From NCBI RefSeq assembly GCF_020080835.1, contig NC_058160.1:26337152-26401151 (forward strand): a stretch of 64,000 nucleotides of DNA, given 5' to 3'. Numbering within the stretch: position 1 is the stretch's first letter; each line of letters opens with the position of its first letter. Made by a program: the position numbers and the translations under genes. Below are positions 22,259 through 36,180 of this stretch, piece after piece. Under the pieces are notes generated by a model. It was given only the letters and a program-made list of their open reading frames with translations, was not told the DNA's origin and did no database searches. The stretch is from Cotesia glomerata. Lineage: Eukaryota > Arthropoda > Insecta > Hymenoptera > Braconidae.

Positions 22259-24054
22259 GTGAGTTTTTTTTATATAATAATTTAGCGCCAGCGTCCAAAG
22301 TCTAGAACTGAAGCTGCGGAGGAAGAAGATATTTCGTTATTTGGGGTTTTGGGTCAGAAATATTGAAAACTCGATATCCCGAAGCTCATAAATAATGTAT
22401 AATATAACCGTACAGTTACTACAGTATAAGTAGTAGTAGCCAGTAGCCAGTAATGTAGGATTCAAGTAGAGTAGGTATACGTTCCGTCCGACGATCGATT
22501 AACTCGACTTTTTCCCGGTGGAATTGCTAGAAATTTTGTTGTTTTCGGTGCTCGGATTCGCCACACTCAGTTGGCAGGCTGCCAATGGACCGGTGAATAA
22601 GATTAAACTGCTTTTTGAGGCCAGTGCATACTCTTTAACCCTTTTCCACTCCAAGATTGACTTATATTCTCATACGCAACAATTGAAAGTATTAAAAAAT
22701 TTTATCGATAATTTTAATTTTAAAATTCAAAGTACAAAAATTTGCCGTGAATTTTTTTTTTTAATAAAAATAAAAAATAGTTGAAAATTAACTTTCGATG
22801 TTTTGCAATAAATCGAAAATAAATTAAAAAGCCATATTTCGAATAAGCTTTCAGTAAACTACAATTGCAAGTAAAGCAGATGACCTGAACCGGTGCAGTA
22901 TACTCTCTCACTGAACTATCCCCTCTTGATAAATTTTTCTTCCCCGTTAATTCCCGGCTCAGTGCAGCACTTTACCTCGAGATATTAATTAAAATTCCTC
23001 TCTAAATATTCCGACGCCCGATTCTTCTAGGACTGAGAACTTATTTAATTTACTTTTCTGTCCCATACCTGGCACTCGGATTTAAATAAAACTCGAATAT
23101 GTTCCCAGAAAATACGAGTTAAAAAATAAAACACTCGAGCAATAAGTAATGAGAATTATCATCACAATCTCACGATGTTTGGACAAATAATTATATTTAT
23201 TTAATAACCTCAACCAGTTCTAATGATCATTAATTATTTTTTATTCGTCTCCAGTTTTCGTTATTTTGTTAATTACTATCATTATTTTTATTTTTAATAC
23301 ACAACACCCACTCTGTACCGAAGAGCTACGTAAAATAATATTCTTTTCTTATTTGTTCTACTGTTGACCCGAATACTCCCGTTATTTATCCAGCGATAGT
23401 TAAATAATAATTAAATTAAAAAAATTCGTAGTGTAGCATTAAGTATAACTATTATCATTGTTATTATGCCGGGAAAAGTTTTAGCTGGGGAATTAAATGT
23501 TAAAAAAAAATTTGATGGAAGAAGAAATGGTCTGGGGTGGATAGAGTCGGAGTAAGTGGTACTGTTACTGTTACTGCTACTACTACTACTTCTATTTCTA
23601 CTACTACAAAAACAACTACTAGTATTACTATTACTAGTTATTCCCGTTAAAAATACTAAAGTTTTACGAAAACGGTCTACTCAGCTACTCGGTTATTTAG
23701 TTCCGCAGATGGAATGAACCGTGCGCCTTAGGGGAAATTCAAACGCTAAGTGCGCGGCCGCCTCGTGTTCGTTATTGTTTTCTTTGAATTAATGAAACTG
23801 AGTGAAGTGAGGACTTAGCCACTCACTCTTTCACTAAAACTCCGGCATTGACAATTGCGTGCGTTGTAACAAAACTTTTTAATAAAACAACGGACTCTAC
23901 TCTGTTACAACATTCAACTTTACTTAATTTTACTTTGCTCTGAAAGTTTACATACGACCGACGTTGTAATGTAAGTGGTAGAGGTCGATTACTAGCCCGT
24001 CTATTTCTGTCCGAGGCACTCACGTGCCAAAGCCGCCGGTGACGGTGTTATACG

Positions 24055-24105
<51 letters not shown>

Positions 24106-27100
24106 GATGAATTTTACTTTTTCGTTTTATATCTTCGTTTGCATACTCTGCATCTATCATGTGTGGGGGTGTAACGTGTATACGGGAAAATTAAGCGACA
24201 CTCCATGTTCATGTTCACATCCATGTGTGACCCTCCAGTTCCCGTATTCTCGCTTTATTCCAGCGATACTTTATTAACTTTTTTTTACTTGGTCATTATA
24301 TTATAATTTTAATTATTTTTTATACGAGAGTATTTTTTCCCGGAAATTATTTTCATTGAAATAAGTTATTTAGATTTTAAATGAGAATTTTTATTTAAAA
24401 CTTTTATTTAATTATGTATTATTTTTCGACAAGATATTTTTAATAATTTTCGATGGTTATTGAAATGGTTATGCGTGAGCTAAGTAATATTGCCAACTCG
24501 AGGTAATTTGAGTGTAAATTAGTGAATTACTGAAAACTTCAAGGGAAATAACGGCTTAATTTTTTTAGTAATACAAATTTTGTTAGTTTAAGAAGAAAAA
24601 ATTAGGGGCGTTGAAATTAATGTTTTTGAATTAATTAAATAAAAAAAAATTTTTTTAATAATTAACAATAATTACCCGTGGGAGTGAAAAATTATTTTAA
24701 TCTACGATCATTCATTTCAATTTATTGAACCACAATATAATAAGTAGATAATATATTTACGTTATAAAAAAAAATATAACAAAAAAGAAGAACAAGATAA
24801 AAGGTTAAATTATTATTCAGATATTTATTTTTTATGCATTATATCCGAGTGGCGCGTGATTGGCAGACTAAATAAAAGAGCCATTGAATATTTCATAAAT
24901 GAGAGTATACTTTCAATAAAAAAAAATCCGAACTTCTTTAAGGTAAATTCACCACCTCATCACTCACTGTCATGTCTCGGGAGAATTCAAAGCCATTGAA
25001 CTGAAATGAAAAAAGTATAGAGAAAATATAAAAGACAAATGAAACCCAACAACTAAATAAAAATAGTAATAATAATTTTTATCACTTATAACTTATAACC
25101 ATGCGCGAGATTTTTAATTCGAGGAAACTTATTATTTATTCGTTTTTATCATAAACTAACACTGGTATGCAATAGTTTATATAATAATTCCATTGCCTAT
25201 TCTGCAAATACCAGCAATTAAGCACCATTCTACACCTGGTCTGACCTCGCCAATTGTACAACGGGCAGTTTTTACAGAACCACCCGTGCAAATTTTATTA
25301 GCTCAGTTGCTGTGACTAAAACAATAACCATTGTTGGACTTCGTAGTGACGTTGCTCTGTACTCGGAGAACAAGGGCGGAATGGGGGAAATTTGCCAGCG
25401 GATGGGGCAGCTCTTTGTTTACGAATCCACGAATTCTCGGCACCGGGGGCTAGTATAAGCACAAGTTCACCAAACTCTACTAAACTCACTTCGTACCTTC
25501 GTATATACTACAATTACAAATAAAAATATGGAACTAAGAGATTTACTTTTGTCAAATTGACTATTTTATCCACAAAAAAATTTATAACTAAAATATATTG
25601 ATAAATAATATATTTTAGATAGTTAACTTTTGTATATATGTTAAGTATATTTTCAATTAGTAAAACTTCAAAAAATTCTCAAAGTTTCATTTTTATTATA
25701 CTTATAACTTCAGTTTATTCTGGAAAAGCATTTTTTAATTAATTACATCCAATTATTGGAAGAAAACGTTTGCAATACAAGTTTTAACTTTTTGCTTGTT
25801 TAGTTTGTTCTATGAAAAATTCATAATAGAAGTTTGATTCACAAGTATATAAATTATCTTTTGCTGTCTTTCTTGCGTTCGTGTATTTTTTCCGTCAAGT
25901 AATTAAACTAATGGAAAACCGTCGTGACGTTTGTGGGGTGTGAGCATCAGCCGCAATAACAGCAGCATTCGCTGTTCGTTGTGACGAGTAATCCATTGCA
26001 ATTGTACAAACGACTTTTTTTTCTTTGCAATATTCATTGTTTATGCTCGCTATAGTATACTTTTGTTTATTTATTTATTGACTGATTTTTATAGTGCTTT
26101 CTTTATATTCAATGAGTGGTTGGAAGTTATTCAAATTCAAAATATTTTTTTTTCAATCTATTTCAGTTCTTATTAAAAAAAATTAAGCATTTATTATATA
26201 ATTTGACTGATTAAAAATTCTTACACGTCACGAAACACAATCACCACCATATTTATTTTTACACCATATTTATTTCTGAGCTTCAAATATTGCGTACTCA
26301 TTTCTAATAATTATTAAAAAGAATAATTTTTTTTAATTGCCCTAAAAATATGACGCAGTAAAAATATAATTATAATTCAGCATTTATATTAGATACACTG
26401 AAAATTTTTCATCTCAACGCTTTCACCCCCAAATTTTATTAAAATAAAATTGAAATTCAAACTTCAACTTGATTGAATGTACAAAAAAATATTTTTATTC
26501 ATCTCATTGAGAATCAATTAATCACTCTCGATAGTCATTCCTATTTTTCGCCTGATATTTTAGTTATCGACTATTTATTTATTATTTATATTATTCCGGG
26601 TGTATTTTATCTCGACAAATAATGGTGGATAATTTGCGCGAATGAAATTCTGGTTGGTGAATTTTGCTGGTATTTGAATCCTCTGATAACTCATAGCTCA
26701 TAAATATAACCCAATAGAAAAATATCAAAATCTGCTGTTGGTCAAATAAAGAGAGAGAGAGAGAGCCGATATGAAAGCTCGGTGCATATCATCGCGAGAG
26801 CATTGTCTATCGATTATTCAGCTATTGAGGCATACGATAATCATAGTTTGTTAATGAAATAATAATTGAATATTTATTACATCATTTTATAATGTGACAT
26901 TATTGGTATCTTGATGAAATGCTCCTGTTATCGCACTTACTATTTTAAATTTATTCAATTATCCATCAATATAATCAATTAATTTCATTTTATTTAATTA
27001 CTTCCTCATCAAATTTGTATCGGTAATTCATTGAGCACTGATTAAACATCCGCGATATCGTTTCTCATAAATTTGTAAATTACAATTATAATTACAATTG

Positions 27101-30100
27101 TAATTACATCGGGAGCTTTAATTCTAACACTTTTTTTTGTTTATCAACTGAACTATTTACTGTTACATTTAACATTCTTCAGAATATTTTTTAATCTCTT
27201 GCATCCAGGAATGTATATTAGCAGCAGTAATTCTGTCTCTAGTGTAAGACTCGTCGAAGATTCATCTCCCGGCTATTCATCCAAGTCTTGAGCTTCAAAG
27301 AAACGCTCATGTTTACGTTAAGTCAAGTGAAAAATTACCCTCGCTCAAGTCCGATGTACTAAGTTACATTATTTTCAGCCATACTGTCGTAAAAAGAACC
27401 TTGGATTTAAACATAAATTTAAATATACGTTAGAATTTATCAACAAGACTCAAAAAATAAATAATCATCAAAATTTGGTCCAATGTTTCAAAGTCAAACT
27501 TTTGGAAAAATATAATGAATACTTACATACTTAAATTTGAGATAAATTGTTTGATAAATTTATTTTAGTCTAAAAACTCCGCTCTCGGATATATGCCGGA
27601 TTAAAATCCACAATTACTCTCGATTTTTAACAGTAAATATAAACACTCTTTTAGATCTTTGTCTTTTAATTAATAAAATTCAATTAATCATCCCCCGCAC
27701 AGAGATAATGAGGCAAACAAATGTTAGTAAAAAGTGTGTCGAGAGTAAATAATAAAGTGGGAAGCACTCTCAACATTAAAATAGAGCAAAGTAGATTTTT
27801 TAGTCGAATAAAGGCACAAAAGCCGTAATTAGCATGGATAATTAACGAAATGGGGATAGCGGGCGGCCGGTTCGCGCGTGATGGTGCCAGCAAAAGTGTG
27901 TATGATCCGATGTATAGTTTTTGCATTAAACTACGTTAGCTGATCGAATTGCGAACAATTATACGACTGTAAGCGAATTGTTTGTTTGGTGCAAACGAAA
28001 TTAGAGGAGGTGGGTCCACCGAGCCGTAGGAAGATTCCGCGTGCACATTCGTGCGTGGAACCCCCGGGCTTTTCATTCGGTATTTCATATACATCCATAC
28101 ATATATATATGCCCATATATGTATGCATGAAGCTCATACCCATCATGAAAACCCCATTTGAATTAGACTCACGCGGTTAAATCTCCGTCGATGTAGACTA
28201 CACGTCCAGCGAGTGCTAGTCGACAAGGACCATTCCAATTTACTTTCTACTATGTCGTTTCCTTCTCTCCGACTACTTCTCCCTTTACCAGTGAATTTAT
28301 ACTATTGTTATTGTTATTTCATTATGTCATTAATGTAATTTTAATATATTCTTGATTTTTTAAATAATATTAACAGCTTTTATCAAGACTTTGAGTTTTG
28401 CAGATATTAATTTTATTATTATTATTATTATCATCATTATTTTTCTGTTTTAACAATACGATGCAGCAGTAGTCGTCTTTACGTAACGACAGAGCGAGTG
28501 AGGGTAGTAGAATAGAATAAAATAAAATAAAAGGTTAGAATAGGCTAGGTAGTAAGGGGGAGAGAAATAAAAAGCATCTCTGCTCGGAAAATGGGGAACG
28601 TACTCGGAAGGATCTGACACGTGCCGCACTAAAATTGTACGAGGACTCAATTTTCCATTTGATGAGACCACGGACTGTAGCGCCAAATACGGCTCCACAT
28701 TCGCGAAGAAGGTTAACTGTCGATTGAACGACGCAAACGCACTCTTTCTCGGGCTACTGGTACCGAGTACTATTGCTTCTACTTTAGTATGTACACCGCA
28801 CTATGCCGTCAGACTATTCATTCGAATCTTATGGATGTATATGTATACGTACTAGTAAGTGTAGGAGTAAAAGTAGAAAACGAGAAAAAGTGATTCTACC
28901 AATAGCTTTTTATTTTATTTCGTACCTATAAATTTTTATTCTTAACAATAAAACCTGATCTTCCGGAACAATTTCATAACCCAAATTGATTAATTTTATG
29001 GTGATACCATTGTTATTTTGTTATTAATTAGGGATTCTATGTTTCGTAATGGGACTATCAAATTTTTAATTGGTTTATTTTTTTGTAAGTTTACCTAAAA
29101 ATTGAACGTAAAGAAAATTTACTTGTTGGTTCGTCATAGAAAAAATTCACACGATTAAAAAAAATAAAAATCTTGAATTAAAAAAAAATTGTAAAGAATT
29201 CTATTGTCTCGCATTGAGCATATAAATTTTTGAATTAAAATTTATTTGAACCAAGAACAATTTTTTAAATATGAATTTTTTTTACTATACTAAAAATTCT
29301 ATTGTATATCAAATTGATATTTTCAAATTGACGGAACCATAAATTTGAATATTTTCTTTTTTATTCTGTATTCAGTATATTTTATTGAGTTACCAAAAGG
29401 AAAACAAATAGGTCTATAGTAGGCATACACCTCAGTATCCACCATAAAAAATTCTATTTTTTTTATCATTTCCTTCGTAAAATTAAGCTTAAACATTTAT
29501 CGCTTTTCTTGAAAGACTTTGAGGCTTTTGGAACCTTTTTCACTTCATAAATTTAATCGGCCACGGGTTTATTGGATTTCGGGGATGTGGTTTAGCGGTC
29601 AGTAAAGTGCACAAGGACATACAAGACGGGTTAGTGTCCTCGATTCAGTAGAACTAGCCCTTTAGGTCTCGGTCTTTCAGTAGATAGCCGCGTCATCATT
29701 TCACGGTGTATATAATATAGTACTATAGTGGTGTTTTTTTAAAAAATCTTCACCACTCGATTATTATCACGTTGTGAATATAGACTTGCAGGAGCGAGCT
29801 ATTAGCTCGGGAATTTTCACTGGCGTAATAAAAATATCTCACCTCCAGTAGATCATGAAACTCGTTTATTTAGTCCCACCCTCTTTACTTCGGAGCTGCC
29901 ATCATCTGTTTTCTTCATCAAATTTATTTTTATCTTCCGTTTTTTATCTCACACTTATCTCAGTTTATTCACATCGATATAAAAAATCCGCATTTAGATT
30001 TTAGATTTTTGATTTACTTGGCCAGGTTTCGGAATGAATATAAGAAAAGGAAAGGAAGGAGTAAAAGTAAAAGTACCGACAGTAAATATAAAGAAAACCA

Positions 30101-33100
30101 CTGGCGTACTCGAGTCGATTGAGTCTGGGAGCTTGCGATTAAAAAGTTGGTGAGCTATTGTGTGAGCCCCTTACATTTTTACCACCCTCCAGTTCCTACC
30201 GACTAGCAGACTACTATATTTCCACCTCCGAATCACGTTTCCCTCCTATTCGTGGGTATCACAAATTCTTCACGTTCTCTCGCGTGTCTCTATATATTTA
30301 TTTTTATTATATTATATTATATATTATATTATACCATACAGTTTTTTTCCTCTCTACCTTCTTCCAAATATCATTTTGTATCATATAACAATTTCCCGTT
30401 CTTTTATTTTATTTATTTCCTATCTAATAAAAGTATTATTTGGAAAATTATATTTATTTACATAAATTCAATGAGTATACCGTACAACTTTATTTTTATT
30501 ATCAATCTGATATAATAACCTTCGTTATCCAATAAAAGAAAACTTTAGGGTATTAATCGATCATAAAATTAAAAGAATAGAAAAATAGATCAATTTATTT
30601 ATTAAACTGATGAAAACATAACTTGAATCAAGAGAAAAAATTTTGAATCCCTAAAATCAATTTTAAAAATTTAATTATTTTAAATCAAGCAGAAGAATTT
30701 CTCAGTTCAAAAACTTTATATAATTCAAGAAAACAATAAAATTCACAAAAAAAAAATAATATAGCTTCATATGTAAATTGAAGTTGAAGTTCAATCAACT
30801 AAAGTTCAAATCACCAAAGTTCAAAGTTATAAATTCATCTGCCTTGAGCTTACGTGATCGGTCACCACATATGGTTATAACTGTCATACATAATAATATC
30901 TTCCGAAACCTCAAAACTTTCTATTTGTTAAAAATACAATCAAAAAAATATCTCAGAATATTTTCAAACGTGAATAATAATTTTAAAGATTTATCAAAAA
31001 ACAAAAATTATCAAAAAATTGAATGTGTAAAAATTTTAATAACTTATCACCGCAATTTCCAAAAATAATTTTTTAGTATTAGTATCATTTTTCCAACGCT
31101 TTAAATTCAGTCTACACGTACATGTTTATATTGCATAAAACACAATACAAACATTACACTCTATAATATAACTATAAATACAAACATAAAGGGCGAGATA
31201 ACTCTCTCAAACGGGTCATGTGTACCCATCACACATCCCAGAAATAAAATAAAACAAAATACATTAGACTACCCAGCGAGGGTATACAAAAAGAGACAGC
31301 ATATCTGGTTGAAAAATACCCTTCTCGCTAGAGTTTGGATCTTCTGACCTCAAAATACACATAGATCACGTCCTGTGTGCTCGATTCGAGTATCCTCTCA
31401 CTGTTTATCCATACATGCATAGATATTGTGTTGTAAAGCCCCGAATTTACTGGGTAGGTGTGAGAGCAGAACAGAGGCAAGGAAAGTATCTGGGAAGTGA
31501 GGATGAGACATAGATGTAGATGTAGATGGGAGGTTTGTAATTGGTCTGCTGGGAGCAGAGAGCAAGTAGTTGCCGTACCCAGGATCGCGCGTTTCGCCAA
31601 ATTTAGTCGAGGGAAGGCGCCAATATTTCTCTCTTCTCACTTCGGTGAGGACGGCGATAAACCAGAACCGAATATAATGTGAATTCAGAGAAGGAAGGAG
31701 AAGAGAATTCGAGAGCCAGTGGATTGTTAGTTGGATGGAGCGTCGAGCCAATCTCTCATCCCCTTGGATCCTTGATCCACACATCCCCTTGCTAGCCGTG
31801 CTATATGGACTTCTGGAGCCGAGACTAGACTCGATTCTTACTCTTGCTCTGTTTCAACTGGCCCGGTTCCCTATTACGTCTTCACCGCGGTCACTCGGGA
31901 CTCTGAATAAATAAAGACCGCTTCTGCTTCTGCTTCTAGAGTTCCCAGGTCTCAGCAAGATCTCTTAGTTTAAGACCGAGGAGAAGAAAAAGAATAAGGA
32001 TGGAAAGGAGTGCACGGTCTTCTTGCAGACAAAAGCCATGCATCAAGCTCTATTATCCGTGACAGAGCAACTATTGGTTTTCTTATATTCCGTTCGTTAA
32101 GTAACTTAGATCTACTGTTTACGTCCTACATCGCTCGAGAATAATTTCATTCGGCATGCGCTCTCCTTCATGCGTTAATCTTTAATTTCACTTATTCGCG
32201 CACGGTCGCCGGCGGTAATTGAACTGTGCTTCATTACGTCCAAACTGGCTGGATGATCTCCGGGGATTACTGTACTAGGATAAAATCTATCGCGCCAACG
32301 TCACCATTTACATTATACTTTTATCGAGCAATCCTTGATTTTCATTCGCGGGATTTCAAGGTTTATTTTTAGTTTTGTTCACTCAGTAACTAGCTACTGT
32401 ATCTAGTAATTTATTATTAAATCAAATGTATTTTTAAACTGTGAAGATTAAAATTTTTTTCTTGACTCTGAGAAGTTCGAAAGGAAATTATTTGAAATTG
32501 TAATGCTAATTCTGTCGATGGAAATCATTATAGATACATTTTTTGAGGAAACTGAAGTTTAATTACAGAATTGTTCAATTCGTTTTTTAGAAATAGATCA
32601 ATCTGTTACATTCAATTTATTTTTTATCAGATAATTCATTTTTTAAATATTTTTTTCGTTTGAATTTCTTCAAAAGCAATTAAATAAAAAGATCATTTCA
32701 TCTCTAATCATTGCTCTTCACCAAAAAATACGATTATTTTCCAAAAACGTTTCACCAAACCAGCATGACATATCAAAGACATAATCTAAATAAACTGTTA
32801 ATCGAATTATTTAAAGTCTTGATTGCCTTCGGTTGAATTAGCAACTGCATATCGCTAAGAGGCACCTGGTGGCTCTTAAGAAGACCGAATTAAATCCCGA
32901 GGCGTATCGCAATTTCACGATCTGCATACTGCTTACTCGAGGGGTAATTTGTCGAGATCCCGGCTCCCTCTGAGAAGTACCAGCCGCGGTGTGTAGTTAT
33001 CCTACAACCACCACTACCAGCAGTAGTAAGAACCCACATAGTGTACCGGATAATTCTAATATTAGCTCCAAGCATTAACACCCATTTCTATCTGGTGCTA

Positions 33101-35450
33101 ATTCCGATTACGCGCTCGGATTCCCTATTATTTTATTATCAATTTGTCAAACATCCACATTTACATTATGCAATCCCGATCTGCCAACACTTCCACTGTT
33201 ATCATAACCGCAGCTCCACCAAATAATATCGCAATCGTAATATCATTCCATATCACACATGGTATGGTTACAACTGTCTTATCCGACTCGCAAAGTACAG
33301 AAGCTGGAGCTTTACTTGTAATGTGGCATATCTAAGTACACACTGTGCTATACCATACGTATAGTAGCACGGGAGCTTTGTTCCGGATCGGCGGATCTCA
33401 AATGTCGTAATTCCCTGTATAATACGAACAGTAACGTGAACACCAGCGATAGGCTGAGTCATTCGTTTACCCTGGGCGAGAATTAACGATCTACAAACTT
33501 TATTCTCTTGGACGACTTCTTCTTCAAGTTGTGGGTCTTGGAGGACTCGCATGGTTCGTTCACAAGCTATAAAATTTGTCCTTGAGTTCCTTGGCTTTGC
33601 CTACACCCACACCTGCACCTGTCCCGAACCCGATGAAGTTTCGGAGTAGAGTAAGAGCCAATACACCCAAAACTGCTACTTACCTAGTGCCGCGTGATAC
33701 TGTAAAGTGAGACATATATTCGGTAGATCGACGTCTCCTGGGAGCGTCTTAACCCTCCTCGGCAACTCCGATGGATTAATTACCTTACTCTGCTATGAAG
33801 TACATCCATTCCGAGTTACGACTCTGTAATTCCTGGGAATGATTAATAAAAGTTTTGAAATCCAAACATTCATGCCTCAGGTGCGTTATAAGTCATTTAA
33901 AAAATTGTTAAGATTAAATTTAGTATTTATTGGAAATTGATTTAAAATTTTTGAGCCGAAAAATAATTAAAAAAGAACGAAAACACGCAGCTGATGAAAG
34001 GTCAGAGTCGAGTATGAAAAAAAATAGAGAGAGTTTGAGTTGTCAAGCCTCTTGTCTGTTTCCTGCTTGCTACTTGACGCAGGAACCAAGTGATTACGTC
34101 CGAAGAAGCCTCTTCCGCTTTTTTCTTTTTCGCTTTGTTTTTTTTTTTCCCCCGGCATCATCAGCCAGCGAGAGCAATCTCCGCTTAGAACAAACACTCG
34201 TAACTTTTTTCCCGCTAAATCACGTCCGAAGAATAAGGGTTAATAATCACGGCGATCCAACTTGGATTCATTTGCTCCATAATTTTTTATAATCCCCGCG
34301 CCCGAGCAGACCGGCCATTTGTTACAGCTCACATACAATATTGGAGTGTATAGAGACTAAAAAGTTCGGTTAAGTAATCTAATAATGGAAATAATAATAA
34401 ACAACTTTAGTTTAGTTGCTTTAGTTTCTTTAGAGAGAGAGAGAGATGTAATAAGTATACGAAGACATTTTTTTTATGAAAATTGAATTTACAAAATTAC
34501 TAGAAATTTAAATTGCGCGCATACGCGTGCGCTCTAATACTGAACTAATGAGGAATCAGGGGCCACTTTTTCGATAAGTATCGATATAATTTCAATACTA
34601 AACTAACTTTATTTTAGTCATCAATTTTATATCATAGGATTCTTCACTCACATGATTATAATAAATAATTTAAATAGTTTTAATATTTTAGGTCTTATCA
34701 ATGAAGCAATTTTCCACATTTTTAATGTTCTTAATTACGTTAATTTTTAATGATATTAAGATACTTAAAATGAATATGAAAGAAGTATTCTATCAAAAGT
34801 AATTAAATACGAGTGTTTAATTAAAGAAAAAATCAATGAATGAAACACTTACGTAATTTTTTAAAAGCAAAGTTTATTAAAAAATTTTTCGTCAAAAGTC
34901 TAATTTCATAAAAAAAAAAAATTGAATTATCTTAAATTAACAATAAACCAAATAACTCAAAATTGAATAAAAAAATAATTCTTCCATAAGATAATTAAAA
35001 AAAAAATTATTTGAATAGTTAGAGTATTTTTGCTCTTGTAAATGAAATAACTTTTCACATTTTTAACATTTTAACTGTTAATTAAATGACGTTAATTTGA
35101 TAAAATTGAATAGGAGGATTATTTTTATAATCAAAAGTATTTAATTACGTTTATTTTATTCAAAAAAATTGATACTTGAAAAAAAATCAATAGATGAAAC
35201 ATTAAAATAATTTATAATGAATTTTTTTGGTCAAAATTTTTATGATTAATTTAATTATCTTACACAATCAATGAATAAAATAAAAATTTTCAAGATCTTT
35301 CCAAGAATTTTAATCATATATTTTTTTTCACATTATATTGCCCCTAAAAAAACCCAAAACTATCCAAGAAAAATTCCACCGTCCCTCGAAATCTCAGTAG
35401 CTAAAGTTTTCTTTCCGCTAGCCTCAACCCCTGTTAAAAAATATCCCCCT
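22259..35450. other. Intron-like non-coding DNA
   Basis: Mostly AT-rich, with a long GT tract at 24055-24104, a short GA tract at about 26748-26764, and a palindrome of ATTACAATT units near 27075-27107. GC-richer patches at 27.84-28.25, 31.3-32.3 and 33.4-33.8 kb have no supportable exon. If the 22.2 and 57.5 kb exons belong together, all of this is intron. Confidence 0.45.
24055..24104. repeat. (GT)n microsatellite
   Basis: About 24 uninterrupted GT units, an alternating purine-pyrimidine tract able to adopt Z-DNA. Open frames over it are artefacts. Confidence 0.97.
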
Positions 35451-36060
35451 TACCGGAGCCTTGAAGCGGAGTAAGAACCCGAGGAATTATTAATTTCTCA
35501 GTGGGAGGAAGCGTACCGCGGAAGAGGCCAGCTAGCTTGTTCCAAAGGTCTGAGTCGATGACGTCTGCAGGGCTGAGACCTAGATCCACGTCCATATCCA
35601 CGAAGATCAACAAACAAGCTCATGTGAGTGCTAGCACCCAAAGAGTTCCTCATAAATGTCACTCGCTAATACAACTACGAGTACGAATGCGGGTCGCGGG
35701 GGTGTTCCGCGAAGAGAGAGCCAAACAAACAATATATAGAGCAGCAACGAGGAGAACGTGAACGTGAACGCGGATATCACCTTGTATTGTATACGCAAAG
35801 GGACGCAGACTCGGGTGAGCTCGGCCGGCTTCGCGGCGATTGGCTCCGACACTGATAAGTGGGGAAGCGCGTTTGAAAGCGTCCGCGGCTTCCCACCGAG
35901 CGCTTCCTCCTTACAGCTTGCGAGGTCCCTCAGTTTCAGTTGTGTCAAGCTAGGCGATCGAGTAGGACGCTCTTTAATCGTTCCACCTCCAAATCTATCT
36001 CCCAACCGCCCGCCTGTTTGCTAAACTTGAACCGGAGCCACGCGCGCACAAGTCTCGTAT
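35450..36060 (+). promoter_or_regulatory. GC/CpG-rich candidate promoter region
   Basis: A clear compositional island in AT-rich surroundings with many CG dinucleotides. It contains the initiator/DPE pair at 35936-35970. It is open in several frames on both strands, as GC-rich DNA usually is, and none of these frames looks like a known protein. A possible donor (GACTCGG followed by GTGAGC) lies at 35812/35813. It could serve an alternative first exon for the gene whose exons are at 22 and 57 kb. Confidence 0.4.
35936..35970 (+). promoter_or_regulatory. Initiator and downstream promoter element
   Basis: TCAGTT at 35936-35941 is a perfect insect initiator (TCAKTY). Taking its A (35938) as +1, GGACGC sits at +28 to +33 and fits the DPE consensus DSWYVY at all six positions. 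Seven of 12 MTE positions between +18 and +29 also match. There is no TATA box near -30, as usual for DPE promoters. An initiator with a spaced DPE is expected by chance a couple of times per strand in a window this size, so the GC-rich setting matters to the call. Confidence 0.4.
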
Positions 36061-36128
36061 TTATTCTCATTCTCTTGCTCTTGTCTTGGTTATTTATATT
36101 TTCATTCATTTATTTTCTTCATCTTAAT

Positions 36129-36135
36129 CATCATT

Positions 36136-36179
<44 letters not shown>

Positions 36180-36180
36180 T
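36129..36180. repeat. (ATC)n microsatellite
   Basis: About 15 ATC/CAT triplets. It lies 190 bases downstream of the candidate start site, so it would be in the 5'UTR if that promoter is used. The poly-histidine frame across it has no independent support. Confidence 0.95.

Noticed and set aside
29582..29665. tRNA-like sequence (GGGGATGTGGTTTAGCGGT)
   Set aside because: An A-box-like start and a possible D-stem are present, but there is no anticodon stem, no T-stem and no closing acceptor stem. At best a badly decayed tRNA fragment.
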